Made by a program: the position numbers and the translations under genes
NCBI GenBank assembly: GCA_902495355.1
Contig: CABUWV010000012.1
Coordinates: forward strand, 1 to 64,000
DNA: 64,000 bases
Direction of reading: 5' to 3'
DNA from: an uncultured Collinsella sp.
GTDB lineage: Bacteria > Actinomycetota > Coriobacteriia > Coriobacteriales > Coriobacteriaceae
The notes under the pieces: generated by a model
What the model saw: the letters and a program-made list of their open reading frames with translations, nothing else
Databases searched by the model: none
Told to the model about the DNA's origin: nothing
Part shown: positions 37,301 through 45,484 of the stretch, in pieces
Layout: each line of letters begins with the position of its first letter
How positions within the stretch are numbered: the first letter of the stretch is position 1

Positions 37301-37932
37301 GCATCGGCAAGCGCCGAGGTGTCGGTTTGGCCACGCGCAACGCGCACATCGTCCATGCCGCCCGGAAGCTGGCTCGATAGCTCCAGCAGGTCGCGCACCA
37401 GGCCTTTGATGGTGGTACCGGCGCCAAACGTCCCACCCTCGCCCGCCATGGGATACCAAGCGTAGAGGGCCTTAAGCGAAGCGGCGAGCTCGGGCGCGGC
37501 ATCGGGCGCCGTCGCGCGCCCCAGCACATGCTCGACAGCCTGATCCATAAGCTCATCGGTATCGGTAAGCACCGTGAATTCGGGGTCGATGCCTAACTCC
37601 AGCGCATGCGCGCGCAGGATACGCGAGCACATACCGTGGATGGTCGAAATCCAAGCGTCGTCGACCGTCAGGGCCTCCTCGTCCATCCCCTCGTCGATAA
37701 GCGCGCGGCGCACACGGTCGCGAATCTCAGCCGCGGCGTCCTTGGTAAAGGTAATGGCGAGCACCTGATCCAGATGCTCGACAAACGGACCGGATTCGGG
37801 CGAGAGCGCATAGACAATGCGGCGCGTGAGGGTAAAGGTCTTGCCCGAGCCGGCACCCGCCGAGACAAACAGCGGACGGTCGAGCGTTTTGACGACTTGC
37901 AGCTGTTGCGGCATCAAGGTCGAAAGATCCAT
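34306..37932 (-). CDS. addA: AddA helicase-nuclease subunit (UvrD-like)
   Basis: A 1208-aa subunit of the AddAB double-strand-break resecting helicase-nuclease. Walker A is SAGAGSGKTFTL (residues 24-35), with AITFTKDAAAEIRDRV, helicase motif II VMIDEFQDTD, motif V MTVHASKGLEYPVV and VAMTRAGELVIL (motif VI). The C-terminal nuclease has the PD-(D/E)XK motif VIDYKTGG (about 1134). It directly follows addB with a 3-nt gap, and its product acts with it in recombination repair. An internal acidic segment (DESGDDAESDGSEMAD, about 1005) is a flexible linker. Confidence 0.94.
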   Translation of the reverse strand: MDLSTLMPQQLQVVKTLDRPLFVSAGAGSGKTFTLTRRIVYALSPESGPFVEHLDQVLAITFTKDAAAEIRDRVRRALIDEGMDEEALTVDDAWISTIHGMCSRILRAHALELGIDPEFTVLTDTDELMDQAVEHVLGRATAPDAAPELAASLKALYAWYPMAGEGGTFGAGTTIKGLVRDLLELSSQLPGGMDDVRVARGQTDTSALADAYRAALGASKAATEKAQAALDAIDAFEASGKTMEDAARLMMSCGMPRASKAFPKEQVELLKAEAADAFINIVLACGGPALDALVALARAVEAEYRALKAGQSALDNNDLLRMAYEALRDYPSIRAAYEGRFKMVMIDEFQDTDQMQVDLIRYLTGEGERALCTVGDAQQSIYRFRGAEVEVFRRQERKVGSTAASETVTTSDAPAGELVKLVRNFRSHDEVLRYVARVFDGDTGGLMQGFLDLEPSDKRKGKLKAKASRRQALFVAGGSTQERTQAKARAIAERFQALVKAGQPQGDMVLLLGRMTNADVYAQAFRDQGLDCVIAGGSVFAQAAEVQTVRALVCALANPADTAQGLMPLLASPMFALGAQEFLALATKLDEQTGETSRRNIDAGIMSDSDVPGLQGLPLVTRAREVLRYALRRVGRDSFAAIARDVVNASGWFVRLAQRGPEGKAIAANVLKALDAVAEAEAELGNSPRSIALAFDRFLAGKEAPGALNEEGDGAVRIMTVHASKGLEYPVVAVAECFGVRKSSGAAQMGRVEGGAQVVALPARFDGVKLADGTFVKGDDVKKQFEHAFKGKGTSLWLPPELMEDVCATGSPAEAFARLRNDDLQLSLEERARLLYVAMTRAGELVILAMDAGVSRGKVTAPTFDVETDLTYDVLRRILPTDSLDMPQLDSDRLVFDNSQPGDYELISLADFTFDEQAFEANASLDAEGRLVRGDVDVADNAAHSTVPGPADPEPDAFELVYPQAVGVRMGICPFPVRDSYSYSSIAVALHAESEDRAAEALVPMDESGDDAESDGSEMADADVAAVEPAGNPMALGSAFHAACQWLIEMGADALPVERADALARLWRLTPEQRERFDVALDRWLKSSVRAELLAWPCIRAEVPFFSLGCEDEDIARYGAYAEGAIDALATDPADPSRALVIDYKTGGTPDETPEQLLEKHALQARVYADVLHKAGFEVVTVKFVRVERANPTIFVNPAEPQVVTYNL

Positions 37933-37935
37933 GGT

Positions 37936-40900
37936 CTACACGTCCCTCCTTACAAACGTTCCTTCGTGGTTATACGAGCAGCGCGCATGCTCGGCCTGCG
38001 CCGACGTCGGGTCGACGGCGGCGACGTTGCCCGCCTCGAGTTCGCGCAAGCGCTCGGCGATGCCGGCCTCCACGCGGTCGAGCAGTGCATCGAAGTCCAT
38101 GTTGCCGCCCTCGCCCGGAAAGCCCTTCTTAAGGCCCGGAATGCGACCGTCGCCGCGCTCTTCCTCGAGCAACTCGGCACTCGCCGCGCCGCGCAGCGCG
38201 GGCTTGCCGCCCTTGGTCGAAAAATAGAGCGCAGCACGGGTATCTAGGCCCAACGCCCGACGCATGGCCTGCGCGTAGATGAGTGTCTGGGTATGGGGCG
38301 GCAGCCAGCGCGGGTCGTCGATGGGGGCCTCGCCCGACTCCTCGTCGCGCACCGTGGGGTCGGCGAGCTTAAACTCCTCGACACCCGAACGATGCTTGTA
38401 GTCGATTACCACGGCGCGGTTCTCGGCGTCCACATCCACGCGGTCGATGCGTCCGCCGAGCGGCCAACCGGCATACTCGACCCTAAGCTCATTAAAGGCG
38501 AACTCAAGGTAGCGTGGCGCAAAGGGGGCAAGTGTCTCGGACTCGTAGGCGAGCACGCCTTCCAACTGCGGCAGAATCTCGGCCACCTGACGTTCCTCCA
38601 CCGGGGAAAGCGGCACGAGCGGACCCTCGGTACCGCGCTTGCCGGCATGCTCGGCCAGGGTCTCGTCAAAGACCTTGCTCAGCAGCTCCTGTGCCCGAGG
38701 CAGATTCATGGGCGTCACGCGCTCCATGCCCTCTTGGGGCAGACGGGCATGCAGATGCTCCAGCACGTCGTGGACAAAGTTGCCCTTCTCCATGTTCCCA
38801 AAGCCCGCGTCGATGGACTGGGGCTTGACGCGATACGACACGAACCAGCACAGCGGGCAGGTGGAATAGGCCTCAACCTGCGAGGCGGACGTCAGGCGCG
38901 GCACGAGCGGCGCGTCCTCGCCCTCGCCATCGCGACGGCGCAGGACCAGATACGGCACGGCCTCGGCACTCAGATGCTGAGGGGCCTCACAGGCCACGCG
39001 CTCGCGCTTGAGACCTTCGCCTGCCGCGGGATCGAAGTCCCTTACGATATCGCCCTCACCCACGCACTTCGCCTTGTCGGCGCCAGCGGCTTTAGCGTCA
39101 CCAGCGGTCTTAGCGTCGTCAGCGATCTTAGCGCCGTCAGCCTCGGCATGCGCCCGCAACTCGGTCCACACGGCAGCCGGATAGCACTCGCGCGCCTGGC
39201 GATCGTGGGTCACACGGGCGAGCGTAACCGGGCCGCGTGACGCCTGCATCGCGTGGCCAAAGCGCGCGCGCAGCAAGGCCGCGGGCTCAAGCGTCACGCC
39301 CTCGCGACCAAGGCTCGCCGTCAGCGTGGCCAGCGGCCCCTCCTCGTGCGAGAGCGGATAGCTGTCCAGATCGACATCGGCAAACAGCACGGCATCGTAG
39401 CTGCCGGGGCGCAGAGCTGCCGCATCGGCAAGCGAAGCAAAACGAACCTGAGCACGTGGCGCACGGTCAACCTCGTAGGTCTCGTAATCGTAGGCGGTGC
39501 TACGCTTGTCCACCTTGGTGCGAATGCCATCGAGCACGGGCACGGTCGCGGCCTGCGACACGTCGAGCACGCGGGCGCCATTCATAAGGATGTCGATGAC
39601 GTGGCGCAGCAAGGCCACCTCCGCCTGGCGACGAGCCTGACCGTCAAGGCCTCCAAGGGCGCGATCGGGCAACGCCTCGGCAACGGCAAGCATGGCCTTG
39701 AGCGCCGTCACGGGCTTGTCACGCCACAGCGCCTGGAACACGTCCGAAACCACACACGGTACGTTCTTAAACCAGTTGTCGTCGCTCGCCGCCTTGCGCG
39801 CGCCCCTCACCTGGCCTTGGACACTCTGCAGCAGGCTCTTAACGCTCGCGGTAGTCTTGCTGCGCGAGAGACGCATATTCTTATCGAAGGCACGGGCATT
39901 GACGGCATCAGCGCCCGAAAGCGGACTGTAGATCCAGTCGGTAAGCTCCGGCGCGGGCCACCACTCGGTCTTTGACGCCGTGCCCTCATCGGCGGCCTTC
40001 ATGCGCTCGATCAGGCCGGCAAGCGCCGCAAACTGCCTGCCCGCAATGGATTGGGAAAACGCCGTGAACTCAGTTGTCTCGGCAGCGATATGGCGAGCCG
40101 CCAGACGAGAGGCGAGCTCACCGAACAGCTGGGGTGCCCGGGCAGAAACGACGAGCACGCGCACGGGGTCGGTGGGCATTGCAGTAGCTTTATCGGCCTT
40201 GGACTCCTTGTGCGCTTTCACCAACTTATCGACGGCGTCCGCATAGACATGAGCACGGGCATGGGGCCCGGCGACCTCAATAAAGGCAGGCTGAGCGGCG
40301 GTCCCGCAAGCGGCATCAGACGCGCCGACACCCTCCCCCAGCGGCCCGACCTCAAACAGCACGCCGCGGGCATCAAATGCCGCGGCAAGCTCCTCGCGCA
40401 TCGCCGCCTGCTCGCGGGCAAGCAGCACGACGACCTCTCCCCCATTGTTCGCCACGGCAGACAGCAGCTCGAGCAGGCCGTGCGTAAACGACGTGACACC
40501 GCGCACGCATACGGCGCGGGCGCACGCCGGCAGGTTATCGGCCAGGGCACCGGCTATAATGTCAGCTGCCTCGCAGGGCTCGACCATATCTCGACGGTCC
40601 AAACCGCCCGCGTAGGCACGCAAAAGCTCGAACACACGAGCCTCGGCATCGCTTTTTGGCTCAGGCTGGCAATTGTTGCCACGGCATCGCTCGGCCGTCG
40701 TCCCCGCCACACCCGGCAGCACATCGCGGGCCATGCGCGCAAGCATACGCACCGTGCCCTGGCTGCGCGAAAGCGGCTGCAGGTCGGCATCGTCACGACG
40801 GGCGATCATGTCCGAGAACAGCATCTGGCGCTGCATGTTGTCGACGAAGCTGCGGCCATCGCCCATAAGCTCCCACAGCGAACGAAGCCACGACGCGGGC

Positions 40901-41085
40901 GTCTTGTAGTCGATACCCAGCGAGGCGCCAGCAACCGCGGCATCGTGACGGCACAGGTCAAGCTCGGCAAACGAGGGCGCCAACAGAACGGCACGCCCGT
41001 GGCGGGCAACCAGGTCGGCGAGCAGCGCCGCCTCGGCATCGCTCAAGTCCGTACCGGTATTGGTGGTATAGATTCGAACAGGCAT
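37936..41085 (-). CDS. addB: AddB-like helicase-nuclease subunit
   Basis: A 1049-aa protein immediately upstream of addA; GGAGG before ATG. Its C-terminal nuclease is clear: a conserved Cys block YSTCPLCWFVSYR at about 737, GNFVHDVLEHLHARL and the catalytic VVIDYKHRSG near 895. The N-terminal region shows the AddB helicase-like fold in weak form, and no GxxxxGKT P-loop is visible. Classical AddB nucleases hold a 4Fe-4S cluster through four Cys, one upstream and three at the C-terminus (CxxCxxxxxC); here only one C-terminal Cys (HARCSYNHEG) is visible, so the cluster is probably lost or altered. The assignment rests on the nuclease domain and operon position. Confidence 0.86.
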   Translation of the reverse strand: MPVRIYTTNTGTDLSDAEAALLADLVARHGRAVLLAPSFAELDLCRHDAAVAGASLGIDYKTPASWLRSLWELMGDGRSFVDNMQRQMLFSDMIARRDDADLQPLSRSQGTVRMLARMARDVLPGVAGTTAERCRGNNCQPEPKSDAEARVFELLRAYAGGLDRRDMVEPCEAADIIAGALADNLPACARAVCVRGVTSFTHGLLELLSAVANNGGEVVVLLAREQAAMREELAAAFDARGVLFEVGPLGEGVGASDAACGTAAQPAFIEVAGPHARAHVYADAVDKLVKAHKESKADKATAMPTDPVRVLVVSARAPQLFGELASRLAARHIAAETTEFTAFSQSIAGRQFAALAGLIERMKAADEGTASKTEWWPAPELTDWIYSPLSGADAVNARAFDKNMRLSRSKTTASVKSLLQSVQGQVRGARKAASDDNWFKNVPCVVSDVFQALWRDKPVTALKAMLAVAEALPDRALGGLDGQARRQAEVALLRHVIDILMNGARVLDVSQAATVPVLDGIRTKVDKRSTAYDYETYEVDRAPRAQVRFASLADAAALRPGSYDAVLFADVDLDSYPLSHEEGPLATLTASLGREGVTLEPAALLRARFGHAMQASRGPVTLARVTHDRQARECYPAAVWTELRAHAEADGAKIADDAKTAGDAKAAGADKAKCVGEGDIVRDFDPAAGEGLKRERVACEAPQHLSAEAVPYLVLRRRDGEGEDAPLVPRLTSASQVEAYSTCPLCWFVSYRVKPQSIDAGFGNMEKGNFVHDVLEHLHARLPQEGMERVTPMNLPRAQELLSKVFDETLAEHAGKRGTEGPLVPLSPVEERQVAEILPQLEGVLAYESETLAPFAPRYLEFAFNELRVEYAGWPLGGRIDRVDVDAENRAVVIDYKHRSGVEEFKLADPTVRDEESGEAPIDDPRWLPPHTQTLIYAQAMRRALGLDTRAALYFSTKGGKPALRGAASAELLEEERGDGRIPGLKKGFPGEGGNMDFDALLDRVEAGIAERLRELEAGNVAAVDPTSAQAEHARCSYNHEGTFVRRDV

Positions 41086-41170
41086 GGTCCTCCGCTCAAA
41101 CTGTTCGCAATAATCAATGCATCCATCCTACCCGCCCAAGCGGACAGATTTGCCCCACGCCAACAGATTT

Positions 41171-41253
41171 GATCCCTTGGGGACGGAGGAAAACGGATCA
41201 TGGAGAGGGTCAGTCTAACCCGGTGATCCGTTTTCCTCCGTCCCCAAGGGATC
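41171..41253. repeat. Palindromic repeat, family B (copy B1)
   Basis: Perfect 30-bp inverted arms (41171-41200 and 41224-41253), beginning GATCCCTTGGGGACGGAGG and ending GAAAACGGATCA, around a 23-nt loop. It sits between the addB start and the terminator of the TrpR-like gene. A half copy recurs at 54121-54143. Confidence 0.85.
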
Positions 41254-41255
41254 AA

Positions 41256-41283
41256 AAAACCGCCCCCGGAGGAGCGGTTTTGC
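41256..41283 (-). terminator. Intrinsic terminator of the YerC/TrpR-like gene
   Basis: Minus-strand stem AAAACCGCTCC / GGGGGCGGTTTT followed by TTG, 22 nt after the stop codon; directly abuts palindrome B1. Confidence 0.8.
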
Positions 41284-41304
41284 ACAATTCGTTTTTGGCG
41301 CGGC

Positions 41305-41604
41305 CTACTCGCCATCCTCCAGCTTAATGAGGATCTTGCGGTAGCCACCGTACTCGCCGTTGAGCGCCTTGGACACACGGCTCACCGTGGTGGACGACGC
41401 GCCGGTACGCGCCTGAACCTCGACATAGGGCTCGCCCTCGTCCAGGTAACGCGCGACCTGCAAACGCTGCGATAGATCGCAAATCTCGCGCGGCGTGCAG
41501 ATATCGGTCAAAAACGCTTGGATATCTTTCTCGTCGTCCAAAAGGCTAAATGCGTGGACCAGCTGCTTGACATCAGGCTTGTCAAACATGTTCTCGATAT
41601 TCAT
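41305..41604 (-). CDS. YerC/YecD family TrpR-related DNA-binding protein
   Basis: A 99-aa all-helical protein of the TrpR-repressor-like YerC/YecD family. The sequence TDICTPREICDLSQRLQVARYLDEG is the characteristic helix region, and TGASSTTVSRVSKAL is the recognition helix-turn-helix. The regulatory target is unknown; in Bacillus YerC/YecD proteins are uncharacterised but conserved. No tryptophan genes lie nearby. Ribosome site is weak. Monocistronic, with its own terminator. Confidence 0.9.
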   Translation of the reverse strand: MNIENMFDKPDVKQLVHAFSLLDDEKDIQAFLTDICTPREICDLSQRLQVARYLDEGEPYVEVQARTGASSTTVSRVSKALNGEYGGYRKILIKLEDGE

Positions 41605-41928
41605 CGATCACCGCCAAACCCGCCAAAAGGCATCGAAGTTGATACTGACATCGGGCATCGTTCGCCCGTTCTATGCAATAGGGCAACGCCTGTGGCTTTT
41701 GCCCGTAGCAGTTTAGCACACCACCAAACTAAAGCGACAAGACTCTCTGCCAGCGGCGCGTTTTTCAGGACGAACGCCGTTCAGAAACCGTATGCGCACG
41801 TAAGCTCCACGAATATTTGAGACAATGGGCGCCCAAACACCGCGGCACGCCCGCGCAACCATCCAGGTCGCCGCCGCAAGCCGCTTCACGCGACGCCAGC
41901 AACCCCGGCGCAAGAAAGGATTCACGCC

Positions 41929-42294
41929 ATGCGCTTTATGCTTAACTGGCTCTTCACCTCGATCGCCATCGCGATCGCCACGTTCCTCGTCCCCGGTATC
42001 CAACCCTTCGGCTTTGCCGAGGCTTGGGTCTGCTTTGCCTTCGTGGGACTGTTCCTCAACATCGTCGACTCGCTCGTCAAGCCGTTCCTGACGGTCATCT
42101 CGCTGCCGCTCACTATTATCACGCTTGGTATTTTTCAGCTCGTAGTCAACAGCTTTATGCTCGAGCTGGCCAGCTACCTGTCGGTCAATCTGCTGGGCGC
42201 GGGCATCTCCATTGCCGGCTTTGGATCGGCCTTTATGGGCAGCATCCTGGTATCCATCATGCGCAGCATTCTCGACAGCGTCGCCAGGAACTAA
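41929..42294 (+). CDS. Phage-holin-family / YvlD-like small membrane protein
   Basis: A 121-aa protein with four hydrophobic helices (WLFTSIAIAIATFLV, WVCFAFVGLFLNIV, LPLTIITLGIFQLVV, ISIAGFGSAFMGSILVSI). The pattern belongs to PF04020 (phage holin family 4, YvlD), a widespread bacterial membrane family not thought to be real holins in most chromosomes. AAAGGA precedes ATG at a suitable distance. No phage genes are nearby. A hairpin terminator follows. Confidence 0.82.
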   Translation: MRFMLNWLFTSIAIAIATFLVPGIQPFGFAEAWVCFAFVGLFLNIVDSLVKPFLTVISLPLTIITLGIFQLVVNSFMLELASYLSVNLLGAGISIAGFGSAFMGSILVSIMRSILDSVARN

Positions 42295-42330
42295 AGCGAC
42301 CGGATTCGGACCGCCACAACACACCTAAAG

Positions 42331-42362
42331 AAGGCCGTCCATCGCAACGATGGGCGGCCTTG
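42331..42362 (+). terminator. Hairpin terminator after the YvlD-like gene
   Basis: AAGGCCGTCCATCG pairs with CGATGGGCGGCCTT (one G-T) around a CAA loop, then TGTCATTTG; T-tail is weak. Confidence 0.6.
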
Positions 42363-42430
42363 TCATTTGTCGAGCCTCAGAGGGCAGGAAAATCCAGCAT
42401 TTCTGCCCCGTCCCCCAATAGCAGGTGGGA

Positions 42431-42859
42431 CTAGATGACGTAGTCGTAGCCCTCGTTGGGGGCGACGAGCGTATCGAGCGTCACGCCGTCGAGGTAGTCG
42501 TTGATGAGCTTGTCCAGGTTCTTCCACACGTCGAGCGTGGGGCACTCATCCGAACGCGAGCAGCCCTTGCAGTCGCCGTCCAGGCATGCGACCGGTGCCA
42601 GGCTGCCCTCGGTCAGGCGCAAGATCTCGCCCACCGTATACTGCTCGGGCGGGCGCGTGAGCACGTAGCCGCCGCCCTTGCCGCGCATGCCCGAGAGCAT
42701 ATTGGCGCGCACGAGCGTGGCCAAAATGTTCTCCAGATATTTCTCCGAAATCCCCTGACGCGCGGCGATCTCTTTGAGGGGAATGCGGCCTGCCGCCTGG
42801 TGCTCGGCCAGGTCGACCATAACGCGCAGGGCATATCTGCCCTTTGTGGAAACCAACAT
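42431..42859 (-). CDS. Rrf2-family transcriptional regulator (IscR/CymR type)
   Basis: A 142-aa winged-helix regulator. The Rrf2 start MLVSTKGRYALRVMVDLA and the helix-turn-helix PLKEIAARQGISEKYLENIL are textbook. The sensor loop CLDGDCKGCSRSDEC has Cys at 92, 97, 100 and 106, close to the three Fe-S ligands of IscR (92, 98, 104), so a Fe-S cluster is plausible. It is divergent from cysK, which points to control of cysteine synthesis, like CymR, or of Fe-S assembly. A palindrome lies in the shared intergenic region. Target assignment is inference. Confidence 0.9.
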   Translation of the reverse strand: MLVSTKGRYALRVMVDLAEHQAAGRIPLKEIAARQGISEKYLENILATLVRANMLSGMRGKGGGYVLTRPPEQYTVGEILRLTEGSLAPVACLDGDCKGCSRSDECPTLDVWKNLDKLINDYLDGVTLDTLVAPNEGYDYVI

Positions 42860-42976
42860 ATATATTGCTGCCTTTCGGTCTTTTAATTCGTAGAAATTCT
42901 AGCCGAAAAATTGGTTTTGAAAATACCTATTCCCGTCAAGCTGGTTAATCGACTCGTAATAATCTTCTATTTCCTA

Positions 42977-43049
42977 TTGCGTTACTAGGCTTTACTGTCT
43001 ACTATGCTTGCCAACAGCAAAAAGAACAACCCATAAGGTTTATGGGTTT
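42977..43049 (+). promoter_or_regulatory. cysK promoter and downstream palindrome
   Basis: TTGCGT (42977-42982) and TACTAT (43000-43005) with a 17-bp gap form a good sigma-70-type promoter. Downstream, AACCCATAAGGTTTATGGGTTT (43028-43049) is a near-perfect palindrome that would fall in the leader about 20 nt after the start point. It is a candidate binding site for the divergently encoded Rrf2 regulator or a leader structure. Confidence 0.55.
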
Positions 43050-43112
43050 CGCTGCTACTCACACCGTAAACCCACACGGTATCCAGTCATTTGAACACTT
43101 TGGAGGTTCACC

Positions 43113-44051
43113 ATGAGCAATGTTTACACGTCCATCGATCAGCTTATCGGCCACACTCCGCTTCTGGAGCTCACTCACTTTGAGGCCGATGAGGACCTCA
43201 AGGCCCGCGTGCTCGTCAAGCTGGAATACTTCAACCCCGCCGGCTCCGTCAAAGACCGTGTCGCCAAGAACATGATCGACGAGGCCGAGAAGGCCGGCAA
43301 GCTCGTGCGCGGCGGCGACTACACCATCATCGAGCCCACGAGCGGCAACACCGGCGTCGGCATCGCCTCGGTGGCGGCCGCCCGCGGCTACAAGGTGATC
43401 ATCACCATGCCCGAGACCATGTCCGTCGAGCGCCGCAAGCTTATGCAGGCATATGGCGCACAACTCGTGCTCACCGACGGCTCCAAGGGCATGAAGGGCG
43501 CTATCGCCAAGGCCGAAGAACTGCAGAAGGAGACGCCCAACAGCATTATCGCCGGCCAGTTTGTGAACCCCGCCAACCCCGCCATCCACAAAGCCACGAC
43601 CGGCCCCGAGATCTGGGATGACACCGACGGCGAGGTCGACATCTTCGTCGCTGGCGTTGGCACCGGCGGTACCGTGACCGGCGTGGGTGAGTTCCTCAAG
43701 GAGCAGAACCCCCAGATTCAGGTCGTCGCCGTTGAGCCCGCCACCTCTCCGGTGCTCTCTAAGGGCCAGGCCGGCCCGCACAAGATCCAGGGTATCGGCG
43801 CCGGCTTTGTGCCCGACGTCCTCGACACCCAGGTCTATGACGAGATCATCCCCGTCGAGAACGACGATGCCTTTGCCACCGGCCGCGCCGTGGGCCACAA
43901 GGAGGGCGTGCTCGTGGGCATTTCGTCCGGCGCCGCCGTGTGGGCCGCGCTGCAGCTGGCCAAGCGCCCCGAGAACGAGGGCAAGACCATCGTGGCGCTG
44001 CTCGCCGATACCGGTGAGCGTTACCTGTCCACGGCGCTCTTCCAGGACTAG
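43113..44051 (+). CDS. cysK: Cysteine synthase A (O-acetylserine sulfhydrylase)
   Basis: A 312-aa PLP enzyme that makes cysteine from O-acetylserine and sulfide. The PLP lysine is K47 in NPAGSVKDR; the substrate loop is PTSGNTGVGIA, the phosphate-binding loop is GVGTGGTVTGVG, and SSGAAVWAAL is near the end. GGAGG precedes the ATG. Length and motifs are typical. The regulator gene on the opposite strand is Rrf2-type, common beside cysK. Confidence 0.96.
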   Translation: MSNVYTSIDQLIGHTPLLELTHFEADEDLKARVLVKLEYFNPAGSVKDRVAKNMIDEAEKAGKLVRGGDYTIIEPTSGNTGVGIASVAAARGYKVIITMPETMSVERRKLMQAYGAQLVLTDGSKGMKGAIAKAEELQKETPNSIIAGQFVNPANPAIHKATTGPEIWDDTDGEVDIFVAGVGTGGTVTGVGEFLKEQNPQIQVVAVEPATSPVLSKGQAGPHKIQGIGAGFVPDVLDTQVYDEIIPVENDDAFATGRAVGHKEGVLVGISSGAAVWAALQLAKRPENEGKTIVALLADTGERYLSTALFQD

Positions 44052-44153
44052 GGCCTGTCGCCCATAGGTTGAGCTCAGGGACGAGCCGGGCTCCTCTCTT
44101 CTGGCAGCCTGAGCTCATCCCAACAGGGTGTCCCACGAGACGTCCGAACTTGA

Positions 44154-44202
44154 TACAATGTCTGCGGCGCGGAACCAGCCTCCCGCGCCGCTTTTCTTTT
44201 TT
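44154..44202 (+). promoter_or_regulatory. Extended -10 promoter followed by a leader terminator upstream of mnmA
   Basis: TGATACAAT (TACAAT 44154-44159, extended -10) is followed at once by a strong hairpin (GCGGCGCGG / CCGCGCCGC, 44164-44190) and TTTTCTTTTTT, all before the mnmA start at 44232. The start point would lie in or next to the hairpin. Either it terminates readthrough from cysK or it acts as an attenuator for mnmA. Confidence 0.6.
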
Positions 44203-44231
44203 GGCCACATGCCACCAAGGAGAACCTCCCC

Positions 44232-45332
44232 ATGCACAACAAGCGCGTGCTCGTCGCCATGAGCGGCGGCGTCGATTCCAGCGTGACTGCGTACCTGCTC
44301 AAAAGCCAGGGCTACGAATGCGTCGGCGCCACCATGCGCCTCACCTGTCCCGCGCCCGATCCCGTCACGGGCATGAGCAAGGTCGACCGCGACATCGCCG
44401 ATGCAAAGGCCGTCGCCGAGCGCCTGGGGATACCCCACCATGTGCTCGACCTGCAGCAGACCTTCGACCGCAATGTTATCGAGCGCTTCGTGACCGCCTA
44501 CCAGGAGGGGCTGACGCCCAACCCGTGCATCATCTGCAACCGCCATATTAAGTTTGGCGCGCTGCTCGATGCGGCACTCGATATGGGCTGCGACTACATC
44601 GCCACAGGCCACTACGCCAAAACGAGTCAGGCATCCGACGGCACCTGGCAGCTGCACCGCGGCGAGGACCCTAAAAAGGACCAGAGCTACTTTTTGTATT
44701 CGCTCACGCAAGAGCGTCTGGCGCACACGATCTTTCCGCTGGCTGGGCTGGACAAAGAGCGCGACGTGCGCCGCATTGCCGCCGAGCAGGGCTTCATAAA
44801 CGCCAAGAAAGCCGAGAGCGAGGATATCTGCTTTATCGCGGACGGCGACTATGCGGGCTATATCGAGCGCCGCTGCGGACATCCCGCTGCGTCGGGCGAT
44901 ATTGTATGGCGCGACGGCAGCGTGGTCGGACATCACAACGGTGCGTTGCGCTATACCATCGGCCAGCGCAAGGGCCTGGGCGTCGCGATGGCGCATCCCG
45001 TGTACGTAACGGCCGTCGATGCCGCCAACAACATTGTGCATTTGGGCGAGGCCGAGGACCTGACGGCCACAGCGCTCACGGCCAATGACTGGATCTGGAG
45101 CGCCCCCGCCGACCGCATGGAGGCAGAGCTCACGTCCGGCGGCATTCGCGTGGGCGCCAAGTACCGCTACCGTCAAAAGGACCAGGCAGCAACCCTTACA
45201 CGTGGCGCCGACGGGCAAATACTGCTGACTTTTGACGAACCGCAGCGAGCCATCGCCCCCGGCCAGGCAGTCGTTATCTACCGCGGCGACGTCGTCTTGG
45301 GCGGCGGCACCGTGACCGGCGCCATCAAATAA
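44232..45332 (+). CDS. mnmA: tRNA-specific 2-thiouridylase
   Basis: A 366-aa ATP-pyrophosphatase that adds sulfur to the wobble uridine (U34) of tRNAs for Lys, Glu and Gln. The P-loop is SGGVDSS (11-17); the two catalytic Cys are Cys102 in NPCIICNRH and Cys200 in ESEDICF; DQSYFLY is the standard ATP site. C-terminal tRNA-binding domain is present. AAGGAGA precedes ATG. Sulfur comes from a cysteine desulfurase not in this window; adjacency to cysK fits a sulfur theme. Confidence 0.96.
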   Translation: MHNKRVLVAMSGGVDSSVTAYLLKSQGYECVGATMRLTCPAPDPVTGMSKVDRDIADAKAVAERLGIPHHVLDLQQTFDRNVIERFVTAYQEGLTPNPCIICNRHIKFGALLDAALDMGCDYIATGHYAKTSQASDGTWQLHRGEDPKKDQSYFLYSLTQERLAHTIFPLAGLDKERDVRRIAAEQGFINAKKAESEDICFIADGDYAGYIERRCGHPAASGDIVWRDGSVVGHHNGALRYTIGQRKGLGVAMAHPVYVTAVDAANNIVHLGEAEDLTATALTANDWIWSAPADRMEAELTSGGIRVGAKYRYRQKDQAATLTRGADGQILLTFDEPQRAIAPGQAVVIYRGDVVLGGGTVTGAIK

Positions 45333-45346
45333 CAGCACTCCTCGAT

Positions 45347-45415
45347 AAGTTGCGGTGAAATAGAGACTGTTTAAGCGTTTCAAGCCGCTAAACAGTCCCT
45401 ATTTCACCGCAACTT
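45347..45415. repeat. Palindromic repeat, family A (copy A2)
   Basis: 26-bp arms (AAGTTGCGGTGAAATAGAGA then CTGTTT, one mismatch) around a 17-nt loop. It begins 14 nt after the mnmA stop. Its loop is the reverse complement (with a few changes) of the A3 loop, so A2 and A3 point in opposite directions. Confidence 0.9.
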
Positions 45416-45416
45416 T

Positions 45417-45469
45417 GTTAAGTATTATGATGTTTGTGCTTGCTATATTTAACGATTAGAATACTTAAC
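45417..45469. promoter_or_regulatory. Promoter and operator of the HTH-HipA-like gene
   Basis: GTTAAGTATT (45417-45426) and AATACTTAAC (45460-45469) are a perfect inverted repeat. Between and overlapping them lie TTGTGC (45434-45439) and TAGAAT (45457-45462) with 17-bp spacing. The right arm overlaps the -10, so binding would block transcription. The likely binder is the HTH at the N-terminus of the protein encoded here. Confidence 0.6.
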
Positions 45470-45484
45470 TAGGTGATGCAGCAG

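Noticed and set aside
41929..42294. Prophage remnant suggested by a holin-family protein
   Set aside because: PF04020 is common in chromosomes without phages, and no other phage genes are within 5 kb.
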